From Phascolarctobacterium_A sp034086985 (GTDB lineage Bacteria > Bacillota > Negativicutes > Acidaminococcales > Acidaminococcaceae), in contig JAXDZG010000011.1 in assembly GCA_034086985.1 (NCBI GenBank), forward strand, positions 1-64,000: a stretch of 64,000 nucleotides of DNA. The letters run 5' to 3'. The translations under genes and the position numbers were made by a program. The notes beneath the pieces are model-generated. The model saw nothing but the letters and a program-made list of their open reading frames with translations, was not told where the DNA came from and did not search any database. Of the stretch, positions 7,987 to 16,895 are shown piece by piece (the stretch's first letter is position 1; each line of letters begins with the position of its first letter).

Positions 7987-8297
7987 ACTATGATTCCTTT
8001 AAAATTTAATCTCAATAATGATAGAGTATTGACTTAATAGGTAATCAGATAGTGAGCTGTGATTTTTAGCAAATGAGTGGCTTGGTACAATGGCCTCAAG
8101 GGTTCGAAAACCTTAATTATTTTGCGAGACAAATAGTACCCCGCAGAGGCCAATTGAACCCCACGAAATTTGCGTTAAGAAAATCAGCGCGAGCTAGATG
8201 ATTATCTATTACTCAATTTATTAATTATACACCCATTTACCATTATCACGCTAGCTGGAATTTGTGTAAGAAAAGCGTAAAAAATGACTCGAAATAT
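7987..8297. other. Intergenic region between the acyltransferase and the pyr operon
   Basis: About 310 nt between divergent genes. Its middle is the dispersed element (8061-8183). The part 8184-8297 is AT-rich with nothing I can name before the pyr promoter. Confidence 0.6.
8061..8183 (-). repeat. Dispersed imperfect-palindrome intergenic element, copy 1
   Basis: This stretch aligns over about 120 nt with the reverse complement of 42485-42680. The best block, CAAATAGTACCCCGCAG (8130-8146), is identical over 17 nt to the complement of 42560-42576. ATGAGTGG, CAAGGGTT, CCCCACGAAAT and GCGTTAA also match in the same order. It has no ORF. The outer AT-rich inverted ends seen in copy 2 are not clear here. 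Confidence 0.72.
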
Positions 8298-8326
8298 TTG
8301 ACGTTTCCCTTCTTGAGGTGTAAAAT
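8298..8326 (+). promoter_or_regulatory. Sigma-A-type promoter of the pyr operon
   Basis: TTGACG (8298-8303), 17-nt spacer, TAAAAT (8321-8326). Transcription would start near 8333, just before the PyrR-binding loop. Confidence 0.8.
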
Positions 8327-8347
8327 ATATCTAATCAATCCAATTGC

Positions 8348-8382
8348 ACCTTTAAACGAGTCCCGTGAGACTACAAGGTTTG
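8348..8382 (+). promoter_or_regulatory. PyrR-binding loop (anti-antiterminator) of the pyr leader
   Basis: The leader contains AGTCCCGTGAGACT inside an outer ACCTT/AAGGT stem, matching the conserved UCCNGNGAG loop bound by PyrR with UMP. It lies directly upstream of a terminator, the standard attenuator layout. pyrR itself is not in this window. Confidence 0.85.
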
Positions 8383-8398
8383 ACTATTGTTGAAACAC

Positions 8399-8440
8399 AA
8401 GGCCTTCTTGTACCCTCATGGGTTCAAGAGGGCTTTTATT
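8399..8440 (+). terminator. Attenuator terminator of the pyr leader
   Basis: A 17-position stem (8399-8415 with 8420-8436, loop TCAT) with one mismatch and G-U pairs, ending in CTTTTATT. It precedes the pyrB ribosome binding site and should form when PyrR-UMP binds the upstream loop. Confidence 0.88.
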
Positions 8441-8473
8441 CATTCTATTACATATATACAGGAGGTAAAGCTA

Positions 8474-9430
8474 ATGGCTAAATCAAATGTATCTCTGGGT
8501 GGCAGAGATATACTGGATCTGGAAAGCCTCAGCGTAGAAGAAATCGAGCTGATTTTGAAAACAGCTGAGGAAATGAAGAAGATTATGAAAAGGGATATCA
8601 AAAAGGTTCCTTCTCTGCGTGGCAAATCCATCATCAATCTGTTCTATGAGCCCAGTACCCGTACTCGTACTTCCTTTGAACTGGCAGGCAAATATCTGGG
8701 CGCCGATGTAGTAAACATCACCACCGGTAACTCCAGCGTTGTTAAAGGCGAATGCCTGCGCGATACTATTTTGACTGTACAATCCATGGCCTGCGATGCC
8801 ATCGTAATGCGTCATCCCATCGAGGGTGCTGCTGCTTACGCAGCTCAGGTTGCTGACCCCGTTATCATTAACGCTGGTGACGGCGCTCATGCCCATCCTT
8901 CCCAAGGCCTCTTGGATATGTTCACCATTCGTGAGCAGGGCAAAAATCTGAAGGGCCTGAAGATGGCCATTATCGGCGATATCCTCTATAGCCGTGTTGC
9001 TCGCACCAACATTGCTGCTTGGAATAAAATGGGCGCTGAAGTGCATGTGGCCGGCCCTATGACCCTGCTGCCCCACGATATCGAAGCTTTGGGCGTAACC
9101 GTACATAAGCATGTAGAAGACGCCATTGCTGATGCTGATGTAGTAGATATCCTGCGCATTCAGCTGGAACGCCAAAAGAAGGGTCTGTTCCCCACCACTC
9201 GTGAATATGCTCGTATTTTCGGCATCAACGAAAAACGCTTGGCTTTGGCTAAGCCCGATGTAACCGTGCTCCATCCGGGCCCCATGAACCGTGGCCTCGA
9301 AATCTCCTGGGAGGTTGGTTACTGTGATAACGCTGCTATCCGTACCGAGGTACAGAATGGTGTAGCAGTGCGTATGGCGCTCTTATTCTTGACTTTGACA
9401 GGAGGTAAACACATTGAAAACGTTGATTAA
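8474..9430 (+). CDS. pyrB: Aspartate carbamoyltransferase catalytic subunit
   Basis: A 318-residue enzyme condensing carbamoyl phosphate with aspartate, the committed step of pyrimidine synthesis. The carbamoyl-phosphate motif STRTRTSFE is at about 60-68, and MRHP and HPGPMNRG are where expected in the two halves of the fold. The ATG at 8474 has GGAGGTAAAG upstream. An in-frame TTG at 8387 would run through the attenuator hairpin and is not the start. No pyrI regulatory subunit is present. It is the first gene of the pyr operon and overlaps pyrC by 17 nt. Confidence 0.97.
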   Translation: MAKSNVSLGGRDILDLESLSVEEIELILKTAEEMKKIMKRDIKKVPSLRGKSIINLFYEPSTRTRTSFELAGKYLGADVVNITTGNSSVVKGECLRDTILTVQSMACDAIVMRHPIEGAAAYAAQVADPVIINAGDGAHAHPSQGLLDMFTIREQGKNLKGLKMAIIGDILYSRVARTNIAAWNKMGAEVHVAGPMTLLPHDIEALGVTVHKHVEDAIADADVVDILRIQLERQKKGLFPTTREYARIFGINEKRLALAKPDVTVLHPGPMNRGLEISWEVGYCDNAAIRTEVQNGVAVRMALLFLTLTGGKHIENVD

Positions 9431-10709
9431 AAACGGCAGGGTATTTGACCCCAGCCAAAATTTAGACGCTGTAATGGACATCTTGGTTGAGGATGGCAAG
9501 ATTAAAGCAGTGGCTGAGGGCATTGCCGAAGCTGCTGATGAAGTATATGATGCAACTGGTTTAGTTGTAACCCCTGGCCTCATTGATATGCACACCCATA
9601 TGCGTGAGCCCGGTCTGGAAGCCAAGGAAGACATTATTTCCGGTACTATGGCTGCTGCTGCCGGCGGTGTAACCACCGTAGCCTGCATGCCCAATACCAA
9701 GCCCGTTGTGGACTCCGCTATTATCGTAAGCGGTATCAAGCAACGCGCTGCTGAGGAAAGCTATGCTAACGTGGAAGTAGTTGGCGCCATTTCCAAGGGT
9801 GAAAAGGGCGAAGAGCTGGCCGAAATGGGCGACATGGCCTATAGAGGCGCAGTGGGCTTCTCCGATGATGGCCATTATGTAAAGAGCTCCCGCCTGTTCA
9901 TGCTGGCTGCTAAATATATCACCGCCTTTGACAAACCCTTGATGCTGCACGCTATCGACCCCGAGCTGGCTGCTGAAGGCTACATGCATGAGGGCGTAGT
10001 TTCCGCTCGCATCGGTGTACCCGGCGTACCCTCCATCTCCGAGGATATCGCTGTAGCTCGCGACTGCATCATCGCTGAATATGCAGGCGCACATGTGCAC
10101 ATCTGCCACGTAGCTTCCAAGGGTGCAATCGATATCATTCGTCAAGCCAAAAAGAGAGGTGTTAACGTAACCAGCGAGGTTACTGTACACCATCTGACTC
10201 TGACTGATGAAGCATGCTCTAACTACAGCTCCGCAACTCGTGTAAGCCCGCCGTTGCGTAGCTGGGACCACGTGCAAGCAATGCGTGAGGCCGTTCTGGA
10301 CGGCACTGTGGACTGCATCGTAACCGACCACGCACCCCATGCTCCTGAAGAAAAGGACGTGGAATTCCGTTATGCTCCCTGCGGCTTCTGTGGCTTGGAG
10401 ACATCCTTAGGCGTAATGCTGACCGATTTGTACCACACTGGTATTTTTGACTTGAAGACCATTATCAGCAAGATGAGCTGCGAGCCGGCTAAGGTATTCC
10501 ATCTGCCCGGCGGTACCCTGAAGGAGGGCAGCGTTGCTGATATTACCATTATGGATTTAAATAAAGAATGGACTGTTGACAGCTCCAAATTCTATACCCG
10601 CGGCAAGTTCACCCCCTATGAAGGCAAGGCTTGCAAGGGCAAGGCAGTTGCCACTATGCTGCACGGTAAATTTGTGATGAGAGATGGTGTAGTATGCACA
10701 AAGAAGTGA
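9414..10709 (+). CDS. pyrC: Dihydroorotase
   Basis: A 431-residue zinc amidohydrolase that cyclises carbamoyl aspartate to dihydroorotate. The metal motif DMHTHMREPG is at about 58-67; later ligand regions include HAIDPE, HICHVAS and the aspartate in VTDHAPHAPEEK. Length and sequence fit the long (class I, PyrC of Firmicutes) type. It starts with TTG at 9414 behind AGGAGGTAAAC, overlapping pyrB, so translational coupling is likely. Confidence 0.96.
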   Translation: MKTLIKNGRVFDPSQNLDAVMDILVEDGKIKAVAEGIAEAADEVYDATGLVVTPGLIDMHTHMREPGLEAKEDIISGTMAAAAGGVTTVACMPNTKPVVDSAIIVSGIKQRAAEESYANVEVVGAISKGEKGEELAEMGDMAYRGAVGFSDDGHYVKSSRLFMLAAKYITAFDKPLMLHAIDPELAAEGYMHEGVVSARIGVPGVPSISEDIAVARDCIIAEYAGAHVHICHVASKGAIDIIRQAKKRGVNVTSEVTVHHLTLTDEACSNYSSATRVSPPLRSWDHVQAMREAVLDGTVDCIVTDHAPHAPEEKDVEFRYAPCGFCGLETSLGVMLTDLYHTGIFDLKTIISKMSCEPAKVFHLPGGTLKEGSVADITIMDLNKEWTVDSSKFYTRGKFTPYEGKACKGKAVATMLHGKFVMRDGVVCTKK

Positions 10710-11791
10710 GAAAAGGTAAATTAGTTTTAAAGGATGGCAGTGTTTACGAGGGCCTTCTCTATGGTGGCAAGCGTAATGCAGTGGGTGAGGTATGCTTCAC
10801 CACCGGCATGAGCGGCTACCAAGAAACCCTGACGGACCCCTCCTTCTGTGGTCAGATTGTTGTTATGACCTATCCTCTGGTAGGCAACTATGGCACCAAT
10901 CCCATGTTTAATCAAGGTCGCAAGAACTTCTTCCAAGGCTATGTCATTGGCGAGCTTTGTGATTGCCCCAGTAACTGGCGCAACGAAAAGAGTCTTGAGG
11001 ATTGGCTGGAGGAGCAGGACCTGCCCACTCTGGTAGGTGTTGATACTCGTGCTATCACTCGCAAAATCCGTGACCATGGCGTAATGCCCGGTGTAATTGT
11101 GCCCAGCGATATGCCTGAGGCCGAGGTGCAAGCACTGCTGGCTCTGCCTGCAATTCACGACCAAGTAGCCACCGTGACCACTCCTAAGATTTATACTATG
11201 GGCAGTGGCAGATACCATATCGCTGTTATGGACTTTGGCATTAAGCAAAATATTTTGAACTTCCTGCTGCTGTTCGATACCCGCCTGACCGTGTTCCCTG
11301 CTAGCGCTACGGCAGAAGAGGTTTTGGCCTGCAATCCCAACGGCATCTTCCTGTCCAACGGCCCTGGGGACCCCAAGGATTTGGTGGACGTTATCGAAAA
11401 CGTGAAGAAGCTTATTGGGCGTCGTCCTATCTTCGGCATCTGCTTAGGTCACCAGCTCATGGCTCTGGCTAATGGCGCCGACACCTATAAGATGAAATTT
11501 GGCCATCGCGGCGTGAACCAGCCCGTTAAGGATTTGCGCAGCGGTCGCATCTATATTAGCTCTCAAAACCATGGCTATGCAGTGGATCCCGCTTCCATTG
11601 AGGGCAAGGGCATCACTGTAACCCATATTTCTATGAACGATGGCACCATTGAAGGCGTGGAATATGCAAATCATCCCACCTTCACCGTGCAATACCATCC
11701 GGAGGCCTGCCCCGGCCCCGGTGGTCACGAATATTTGTTCCAACACTTTATTGACTTAATGGAGGGTCGTTATTATGCCGAAGCTCACTAA
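10694..11791 (+). CDS. carA: Carbamoyl phosphate synthase small (glutaminase) subunit
   Basis: A 365-residue class I glutamine amidotransferase subunit that hydrolyses glutamine and passes ammonia to CarB. The N-terminal CPSase small domain begins KGKLVLKDGSVYEGLLYG. The catalytic cysteine is in GICLGHQLMAL (about 248-258) and the His-Glu pair in QYHPEACPGPGG near 335. The ATG at 10694 overlaps pyrC by 16 nt and has only a weak ribosome binding site, suggesting coupling. Position in the pyr operon implies carbamoyl phosphate for pyrimidines, shared with arginine synthesis if present. Confidence 0.96.
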   Translation: MHKEVRKGKLVLKDGSVYEGLLYGGKRNAVGEVCFTTGMSGYQETLTDPSFCGQIVVMTYPLVGNYGTNPMFNQGRKNFFQGYVIGELCDCPSNWRNEKSLEDWLEEQDLPTLVGVDTRAITRKIRDHGVMPGVIVPSDMPEAEVQALLALPAIHDQVATVTTPKIYTMGSGRYHIAVMDFGIKQNILNFLLLFDTRLTVFPASATAEEVLACNPNGIFLSNGPGDPKDLVDVIENVKKLIGRRPIFGICLGHQLMALANGADTYKMKFGHRGVNQPVKDLRSGRIYISSQNHGYAVDPASIEGKGITVTHISMNDGTIEGVEYANHPTFTVQYHPEACPGPGGHEYLFQHFIDLMEGRYYAEAH

Positions 11792-14700
11792 TGTTAAAAA
11801 GGTTCTTGTTATCGGCTCCGGCCCCATTATCATCGGCCAAGCTGCCGAGTTTGACTATGCAGGCACCCAAGCCTGCCGTGCGCTGAAGGAGGAAGGACTT
11901 GAGGTTGTACTGGTTAACTCCAATCCTGCAACCATCATGACCGACGTACATATTGCGGACCGCGTTTATGTGGAGCCCATTAGCGTAGAATTTTTGGAAA
12001 ATATTATTAAGCGCGAGCGTCCTGACTCTCTCTTGGCTACCCTGGGCGGCCAAATCGGCCTTAACATGGCTATGAAGCTGGAGGAGAAGGGCATTTTGAG
12101 CGAGTACAAGGTACGTCTGTTGGGTACCCAAATCTCCGCCATTAAACGTGGCGAGGACCGCGAGATGTTCAAGGAGACCATGGAAAAAATCCATCAGCCC
12201 ATCCCTGAATCCACCATCGTAGAGACCATTATGGCTGCTTGCTCCTTCGGTCGCGAGATTGGCTATCCCTTGATTGTACGTCCTGCTTACACCTTGGGCG
12301 GTACCGGCGGCGGTATTGCTGAAAACGAGGACGAGCTGGTTGATATCGTGCAAAAGGGTCTGGGCTACAGCCCCATCGGCCAATGCTTGATTGAACGCTC
12401 TATCGCTGGCTGGAAGGAAATCGAATTCGAGGTTATTCGCGACGCTGCCGATAACTGCATCACCGTCTGCTCCATGGAAAACCTGGATCCCGTAGGCGTG
12501 CACACCGGCGACTCCATCGTTGTGGCTCCGGCCCAAACCTTGAACGATAAAGAGGTGCAAATGCTGCGCCAAGCCTCCATCGACATCGTCCGCGAGCTGG
12601 GCGTAGTAGGTGGCTGCAACGTACAGCTGGCACTGGATCCCTATTCTGAAAACTACTATGTTATCGAGGTTAACCCCCGCGTAAGCCGTTCCTCCGCTTT
12701 GGCCTCCAAGGCAACCGGCTATCCCATCGCTAAGGTTACCAGTAAGATTGCAGTGGGCTACAATCTGGACGAAATCGAAAACGCTGTTACCAAGAAGACT
12801 AAGGCTTGCTTCGAGCCCGCCATCGACTACATCGTTTTGAAATTCCCTCGTTGGCCCTTTGATAAATTCGTTACCGCGGACCGTACTCTGGGCACCCAGA
12901 TGAAGGCTACCGGTGAGGTTATGGCTATTGAGCGCACTATGGAAGCATCCATGCTGAAGGCTGTGCGTTGCTTGGAAATCGGTCTGACTCACCTAGAAAT
13001 GCCTGAGCTGAAGGCGCTGAGCGACGAAGAAATCCGCGCTAAGATTAAAAATATCGATGATGAGCGTTGCTTCGTCATCGCCGAGGCTATGCGCCGTGGC
13101 GTGACCATTGACGAAATCAATGCCATCACCAAGATTGATAGATGGTTCCTCTCCAAGATTGAAAACATTATCAAGATGGAGCGTGCTCTGGAAACTCATA
13201 CTCTCACTCCCAGCCTGCTGCGTAAGGCTAAGAAGATGGGCTTCGCCGACAAGACCATCGCTGCTCGCGTAGGCAAGACTGAGTTTGAAATTCGCGATAT
13301 GCGTAAGGCTAACGGCATCATCCCCACCTACAAGATGGTTGATACCTGCGCTGCTGAGTTTGAGGCTGCCACTCCGTACTACTATTCCTGCTATGAAACC
13401 GAGGACGAGGTTAAGGTTAACGACAAGAAGAAGGTTGTAGTTCTGGGCTCCGGTCCTATCCGTATTGGTCAGGGCGTAGAATTTGACTACTGCTCCGTAC
13501 ACTGCGTATGGGCTTTGAAGGAGCTGGGCTACGAAACCATCATCATTAACAACAACCCTGAAACCGTTTCAACCGACTTCGATATTGCTGACAAGCTCTA
13601 CTTTGAGCCGCTGACTGTGGAGGATGTATTGAACATCATCGATAAAGAGCAGCCGGAGGGCATTATCGTGCAATTCGGCGGCCAAACCGCCATCAATTTG
13701 GCAGGGCCTTTGTCCCGTGCAGGCGTGAAGGTTTTGGGCTCCTCCGTGGATAGCATTGACCGCGCTGAGGACCGTGAGCGTTTTGAGCAGCTCTTGACTG
13801 ATTGCAATATTCCTCGTCCTAAAGGACACACTGTTTTCGATACCGAGGGTGCGCTGAATGCTGCTCACGATGTGGGCTATCCCACCATGGTACGTCCTTC
13901 CTACGTATTGGGCGGTCGCGCTATGGAAATAGTGTACAACGACGATGAGCTGCGTAACTACATGACCTACGCTGTAAAGGCCTCTCAAGAGCATCCTGTT
14001 TTGGTTGACCATTATCTGCAGGGCACCGAGGTGGAGGTTGACGCGATTTGCGACGGTAAGGAAGTTTTGATCCCCGGTATTATGGAGCACGTTGAGCGCG
14101 CTGGCGTTCACTCCGGCGACTCCATTGCCGTATATCCGCCGCGTTCCTTAAGCGAGTCCGTAATCAAGACCATTATTAACTATACCAATAAAATGGCTCT
14201 GGGACTGGAAGTAAAGGGTATGATCAATATTCAATACATCGTGCGTGATGAGCATGTGTATGTAATCGAGGTTAACCCCCGTTCCTCCAGAACCGTACCC
14301 TTCCTGAGCAAGGTTACCAGCATTTCCATGGTGGATGTGGCAACTAAGTGCGCAATGGGCATGAGTATCCGCGAGCAGGGCTTCCGCCCCGGCCTGCGTC
14401 TCTTCCCGGACTATTATGCTGTAAAAGCTCCTGTATTCTCCTTCAACAAGATGTCCAATGTTGACATCACCTTAGGGCCTGAGATGAAATCCACCGGTGA
14501 GGTTATGGCCTGCGATTACCAATTCAGCCGCGCTCTGTACAAGGCTTGCCTGGCTTCCGGCATCAACGTGCCTCACGAGGGCTCCATCCTGATCACTGTG
14601 GCCGATATGGATAAGCCTGAGGCTGTGGAAATCGCTAAGGGCTTCGAGGATTTGGGCTATATTGTAACTGCCACCGGCGGTACTGCTCAATACCTGAAGG

Positions 14701-14990
14701 AGCAGGGCGTAAATGTAAATGTTGCTACCAAGGTTAGCGAGGGTCATCCCAATATTCTGGACGACATCAAGGCCGGTCGCATCAGCATGGTTATCAACAC
14801 CACCAACCATGGTCGCGATGCCGAGCGCGATGGCTTCAAGATCCGTCGCTCCACCGTTGAGCACGCTATTCCCTGCTTGACCAGCATGGATACCGCCCGC
14901 GAGCTGCAACGCGTCATGAGCGCTATGCGTCGTCGCCGCATTGTCAGCGTAGTGGCACTGCAGGACCTCAGCCTGAGCTGGGAGGACTAA
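11775..14990 (+). CDS. carB: Carbamoyl phosphate synthase large subunit
   Basis: A 1071-residue synthetase that makes carbamoyl phosphate from bicarbonate, ammonia and two ATP. It shows the internal duplication of the family: two ATP-grasp halves, each opening with a GSGPIxIGQ motif (GSGPIIIGQAAEFDYAG at about 14-30 and GSGPIRIGQGVEFDY near 560). PRVSRSSALASKATG and PRSSRTVPFLSKVT follow in each half, then a C-terminal MGS-like regulatory domain (about 935-1071). It overlaps carA by 17 nt with GGAGGG upstream. Full length, no frameshift seen. Confidence 0.98.
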   Translation: MPKLTNVKKVLVIGSGPIIIGQAAEFDYAGTQACRALKEEGLEVVLVNSNPATIMTDVHIADRVYVEPISVEFLENIIKRERPDSLLATLGGQIGLNMAMKLEEKGILSEYKVRLLGTQISAIKRGEDREMFKETMEKIHQPIPESTIVETIMAACSFGREIGYPLIVRPAYTLGGTGGGIAENEDELVDIVQKGLGYSPIGQCLIERSIAGWKEIEFEVIRDAADNCITVCSMENLDPVGVHTGDSIVVAPAQTLNDKEVQMLRQASIDIVRELGVVGGCNVQLALDPYSENYYVIEVNPRVSRSSALASKATGYPIAKVTSKIAVGYNLDEIENAVTKKTKACFEPAIDYIVLKFPRWPFDKFVTADRTLGTQMKATGEVMAIERTMEASMLKAVRCLEIGLTHLEMPELKALSDEEIRAKIKNIDDERCFVIAEAMRRGVTIDEINAITKIDRWFLSKIENIIKMERALETHTLTPSLLRKAKKMGFADKTIAARVGKTEFEIRDMRKANGIIPTYKMVDTCAAEFEAATPYYYSCYETEDEVKVNDKKKVVVLGSGPIRIGQGVEFDYCSVHCVWALKELGYETIIINNNPETVSTDFDIADKLYFEPLTVEDVLNIIDKEQPEGIIVQFGGQTAINLAGPLSRAGVKVLGSSVDSIDRAEDRERFEQLLTDCNIPRPKGHTVFDTEGALNAAHDVGYPTMVRPSYVLGGRAMEIVYNDDELRNYMTYAVKASQEHPVLVDHYLQGTEVEVDAICDGKEVLIPGIMEHVERAGVHSGDSIAVYPPRSLSESVIKTIINYTNKMALGLEVKGMINIQYIVRDEHVYVIEVNPRSSRTVPFLSKVTSISMVDVATKCAMGMSIREQGFRPGLRLFPDYYAVKAPVFSFNKMSNVDITLGPEMKSTGEVMACDYQFSRALYKACLASGINVPHEGSILITVADMDKPEAVEIAKGFEDLGYIVTATGGTAQYLKEQGVNVNVATKVSEGHPNILDDIKAGRISMVINTTNHGRDAERDGFKIRRSTVEHAIPCLTSMDTARELQRVMSAMRRRRIVSVVALQDLSLSWED

Positions 14991-15060
14991 GCCTGCGCTG
15001 CTTGCAGGAGACAAAGCTGATTTACCAGTAAGCTTAAAAATTTAACTGGGAGGGCTGCAT

Positions 15061-15828
15061 ATGCCTAAAACGATTGCGGCGGCCAAGGTGATTGGCCAAC
15101 GCCTGTTAAATAGCTCTACAAAATTAATTGATGTGTACGCACCTGAGATTGCCAGCCAAGCCGTGCCCGGCCAGTTCGTCAATGTGCAGGTGTGCAAGAA
15201 TACTGCTCCGCTGCTGCGCCGTCCCTTCGGCGTAGCCGGAGTGAATAAGGCGCAGGGCACCTTTACCATGATCTATCGCATCATCGGCGAGGGTACCCAC
15301 ATCCTCGCCGATGTGTGCGCCGGCGATGTGCTCAGCATCGTGGGCCCCTTGGGCCACGGCTTCGACATGAGCGCCGCCAAGCCACTTTTAGTGGGAGGCG
15401 GCTTGGGATTGGCACCGCTGCTGTTTTTGGCAGAGGGCTTTGGCGAAGGCAAAGCCGATATCCTGATGGGAGGCCGCACTGCGGACGAGCTTTTCTGGAC
15501 CAAGCTGTATGAGGGCTTGTGCCCCAACGTATATCTCACCACCGATGACGGCAGCGCCGGCGTCAAGGGCACTGTCATGGCGAAGCTGCCCGAGCTTTTG
15601 GTAGAGGGCGGCTACGATTGCGTGTATGTATGTGGCCCCGTGCCCATGATGCGCGCTGTGGCCAATGCGTGTCTTGAAGCTGGCATGAAATGCCAGGTAT
15701 CTTTAGAAAAATATATGGCCTGTGGCCTGGGCGCCTGCCTTTCCTGTGCCTGCGAGGGCATTGGCAAGCGCATCAAGGTGTGCAAGGATGGTCCTGTATT
15801 TTGGGCCGAGGAGGTGGGCGAATGGTAA
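15061..15828 (+). CDS. pyrK: Dihydroorotate dehydrogenase B electron-transfer subunit
   Basis: A 255-residue FAD and [2Fe-2S] protein that carries electrons from PyrD to NAD+. The FAD-binding RRPFGVAG and NAD-binding GGGLGLAPLL motifs are present. The C-terminal cluster ligands are visible as ACGLGACLSCAC plus a later CKDG (about 219-245). The ATG at 15061 follows GGGAGGG. Together with pyrD it forms the class 1B, NAD-linked enzyme usual in Firmicutes. It overlaps pyrD by 7 nt. Confidence 0.96.
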   Translation: MPKTIAAAKVIGQRLLNSSTKLIDVYAPEIASQAVPGQFVNVQVCKNTAPLLRRPFGVAGVNKAQGTFTMIYRIIGEGTHILADVCAGDVLSIVGPLGHGFDMSAAKPLLVGGGLGLAPLLFLAEGFGEGKADILMGGRTADELFWTKLYEGLCPNVYLTTDDGSAGVKGTVMAKLPELLVEGGYDCVYVCGPVPMMRAVANACLEAGMKCQVSLEKYMACGLGACLSCACEGIGKRIKVCKDGPVFWAEEVGEW

Positions 15829-16781
15829 AGTCATTGTATGAAGGTCGTTTGGCAGTGGATATTGCCGGACTGAAAATGGCAACTCCTGTGACCACCGGTA
15901 GCGGTACCTTTGGCTTTGGCTTAGAGTTCACCGATTTTCTGGATTTAGAAAAGGTGGGTGCTGTAACTGTAAAGGGTACCTCATTACTCCCCGCAGCGGG
16001 TAATAAGGGTCAGCGCGCTGTGGAAACTCCCTCCGGCATGTTGAACTGCATTGGCTTGGAAAATCCCGGTAGCGAGTACTTTTTAGAGCATACCTTGCCG
16101 GAGCTGCGTAAATATGATGTGCCCGTGATTGTGAATATCTACGGCCATTCTCCTGAGGAATATGGTGAGGTTGCCAAAAAGCTGAACGTGGACGGCGTGG
16201 ACGCTGTGGAAATTAATATTTCCTGCCCCAATGTTAAAGAGGGCGGCATCGTCTTCGGAACCTGTCCCGATGCGGCAGCCGAGGTAGTGGCTCAGGTAAA
16301 GGCTAACACCTCTAAGATGGTCATTACCAAGCTTTCTCCTAACGTTACCGATATTGTGTCCATGGCTAAGGCCGTGGAAGCTGCTGGTACTGATGCCATT
16401 TCCATGATTAACACCTTGCTTGGCACCAAGATTGATATTGAGCGCCAACGCCCGGTTTTGGGCAATATTACCGGCGGCCTCAGCGGCCCGGCGGTGCGTC
16501 CTGTGGCAGTGCGCCTAGTATATCAGGTGGCTCAGGCAGTGAAGGTGCCCATTATTGGTATGGGCGGTATCATGTGTGCGGAGGATGCTATAGAGTTCAT
16601 GCTGGCAGGCGCTAGCGCCGTTGCCGTAGGCACGGCCAACTTCGTACATCCGGATATCGCTGAAAGCATTGCCCACGGCATGTTAGCTTATCTGGACCGC
16701 CACAAGGTGCATAATATTACCGACATCGTAGGCTTGGCATTGCCTAATGGCAAGGCCTCCATGCCTCTCTTTAATAAATAA
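15822..16781 (+). CDS. pyrD: Dihydroorotate dehydrogenase B, catalytic subunit
   Basis: A 319-residue FMN TIM-barrel enzyme oxidising dihydroorotate to orotate. Its active-site base is the cysteine in NISCPNVKEGG (about 136), as in class 1 enzymes. GGLSGPAVRPVA and GMGGI bind FMN phosphate. The ATG at 15822 follows GAGGAGGTGGGCGA at the end of pyrK. Longer in-frame readings from 15690 only translate pyrK out of frame. The pyrK partner makes it the class 1B form. Confidence 0.96.
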   Translation: MVKSLYEGRLAVDIAGLKMATPVTTGSGTFGFGLEFTDFLDLEKVGAVTVKGTSLLPAAGNKGQRAVETPSGMLNCIGLENPGSEYFLEHTLPELRKYDVPVIVNIYGHSPEEYGEVAKKLNVDGVDAVEINISCPNVKEGGIVFGTCPDAAAEVVAQVKANTSKMVITKLSPNVTDIVSMAKAVEAAGTDAISMINTLLGTKIDIERQRPVLGNITGGLSGPAVRPVAVRLVYQVAQAVKVPIIGMGGIMCAEDAIEFMLAGASAVAVGTANFVHPDIAESIAHGMLAYLDRHKVHNITDIVGLALPNGKASMPLFNK

Positions 16782-16881
16782 AACGCGTTATAAGCACCGT
16801 TATACTTCGTAAGGGCTCCTAGGAGTATTTCGCATACGCCGTCGTCGCCCTTTCTCGTCTTCTGGTACTTCTAACGCATTT
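16781..16881. repeat. Palindromic element between pyrD and pyrF
   Basis: A 101-bp stretch bounded by imperfect inverted ends: AAACGCGTTATAAGCACC (16781-16798) and GGTACTTCTAACGCATTT (16864-16881) agree at 15 of 18 positions when one is complemented. Inside, AAGGGC and GCCCTT are also complementary. It has no T run and no ORF. It may be a MITE/REP-like insertion or an mRNA processing hairpin within the operon. Confidence 0.55.
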
Positions 16882-16895
16882 TTAGGAGAATTGTA

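Noticed and set aside
8387..8473. In-frame 29-codon extension of pyrB starting at a TTG.
   Set aside because: It would translate the attenuator terminator hairpin; the ATG at 8474 has a strong ribosome binding site and gives the normal PyrB N-terminus.
11748..12992. A 414-codon open frame antisense to carB, and similar long ones opposite pyrC, carA and tyrS.
   Set aside because: Same effect of GC and codon bias in highly expressed genes; no recognisable protein and no ribosome binding site.
15690..15821. In-frame extension of pyrD back into pyrK.
   Set aside because: It is pyrK read in another frame; the ATG at 15822 has an excellent ribosome binding site.
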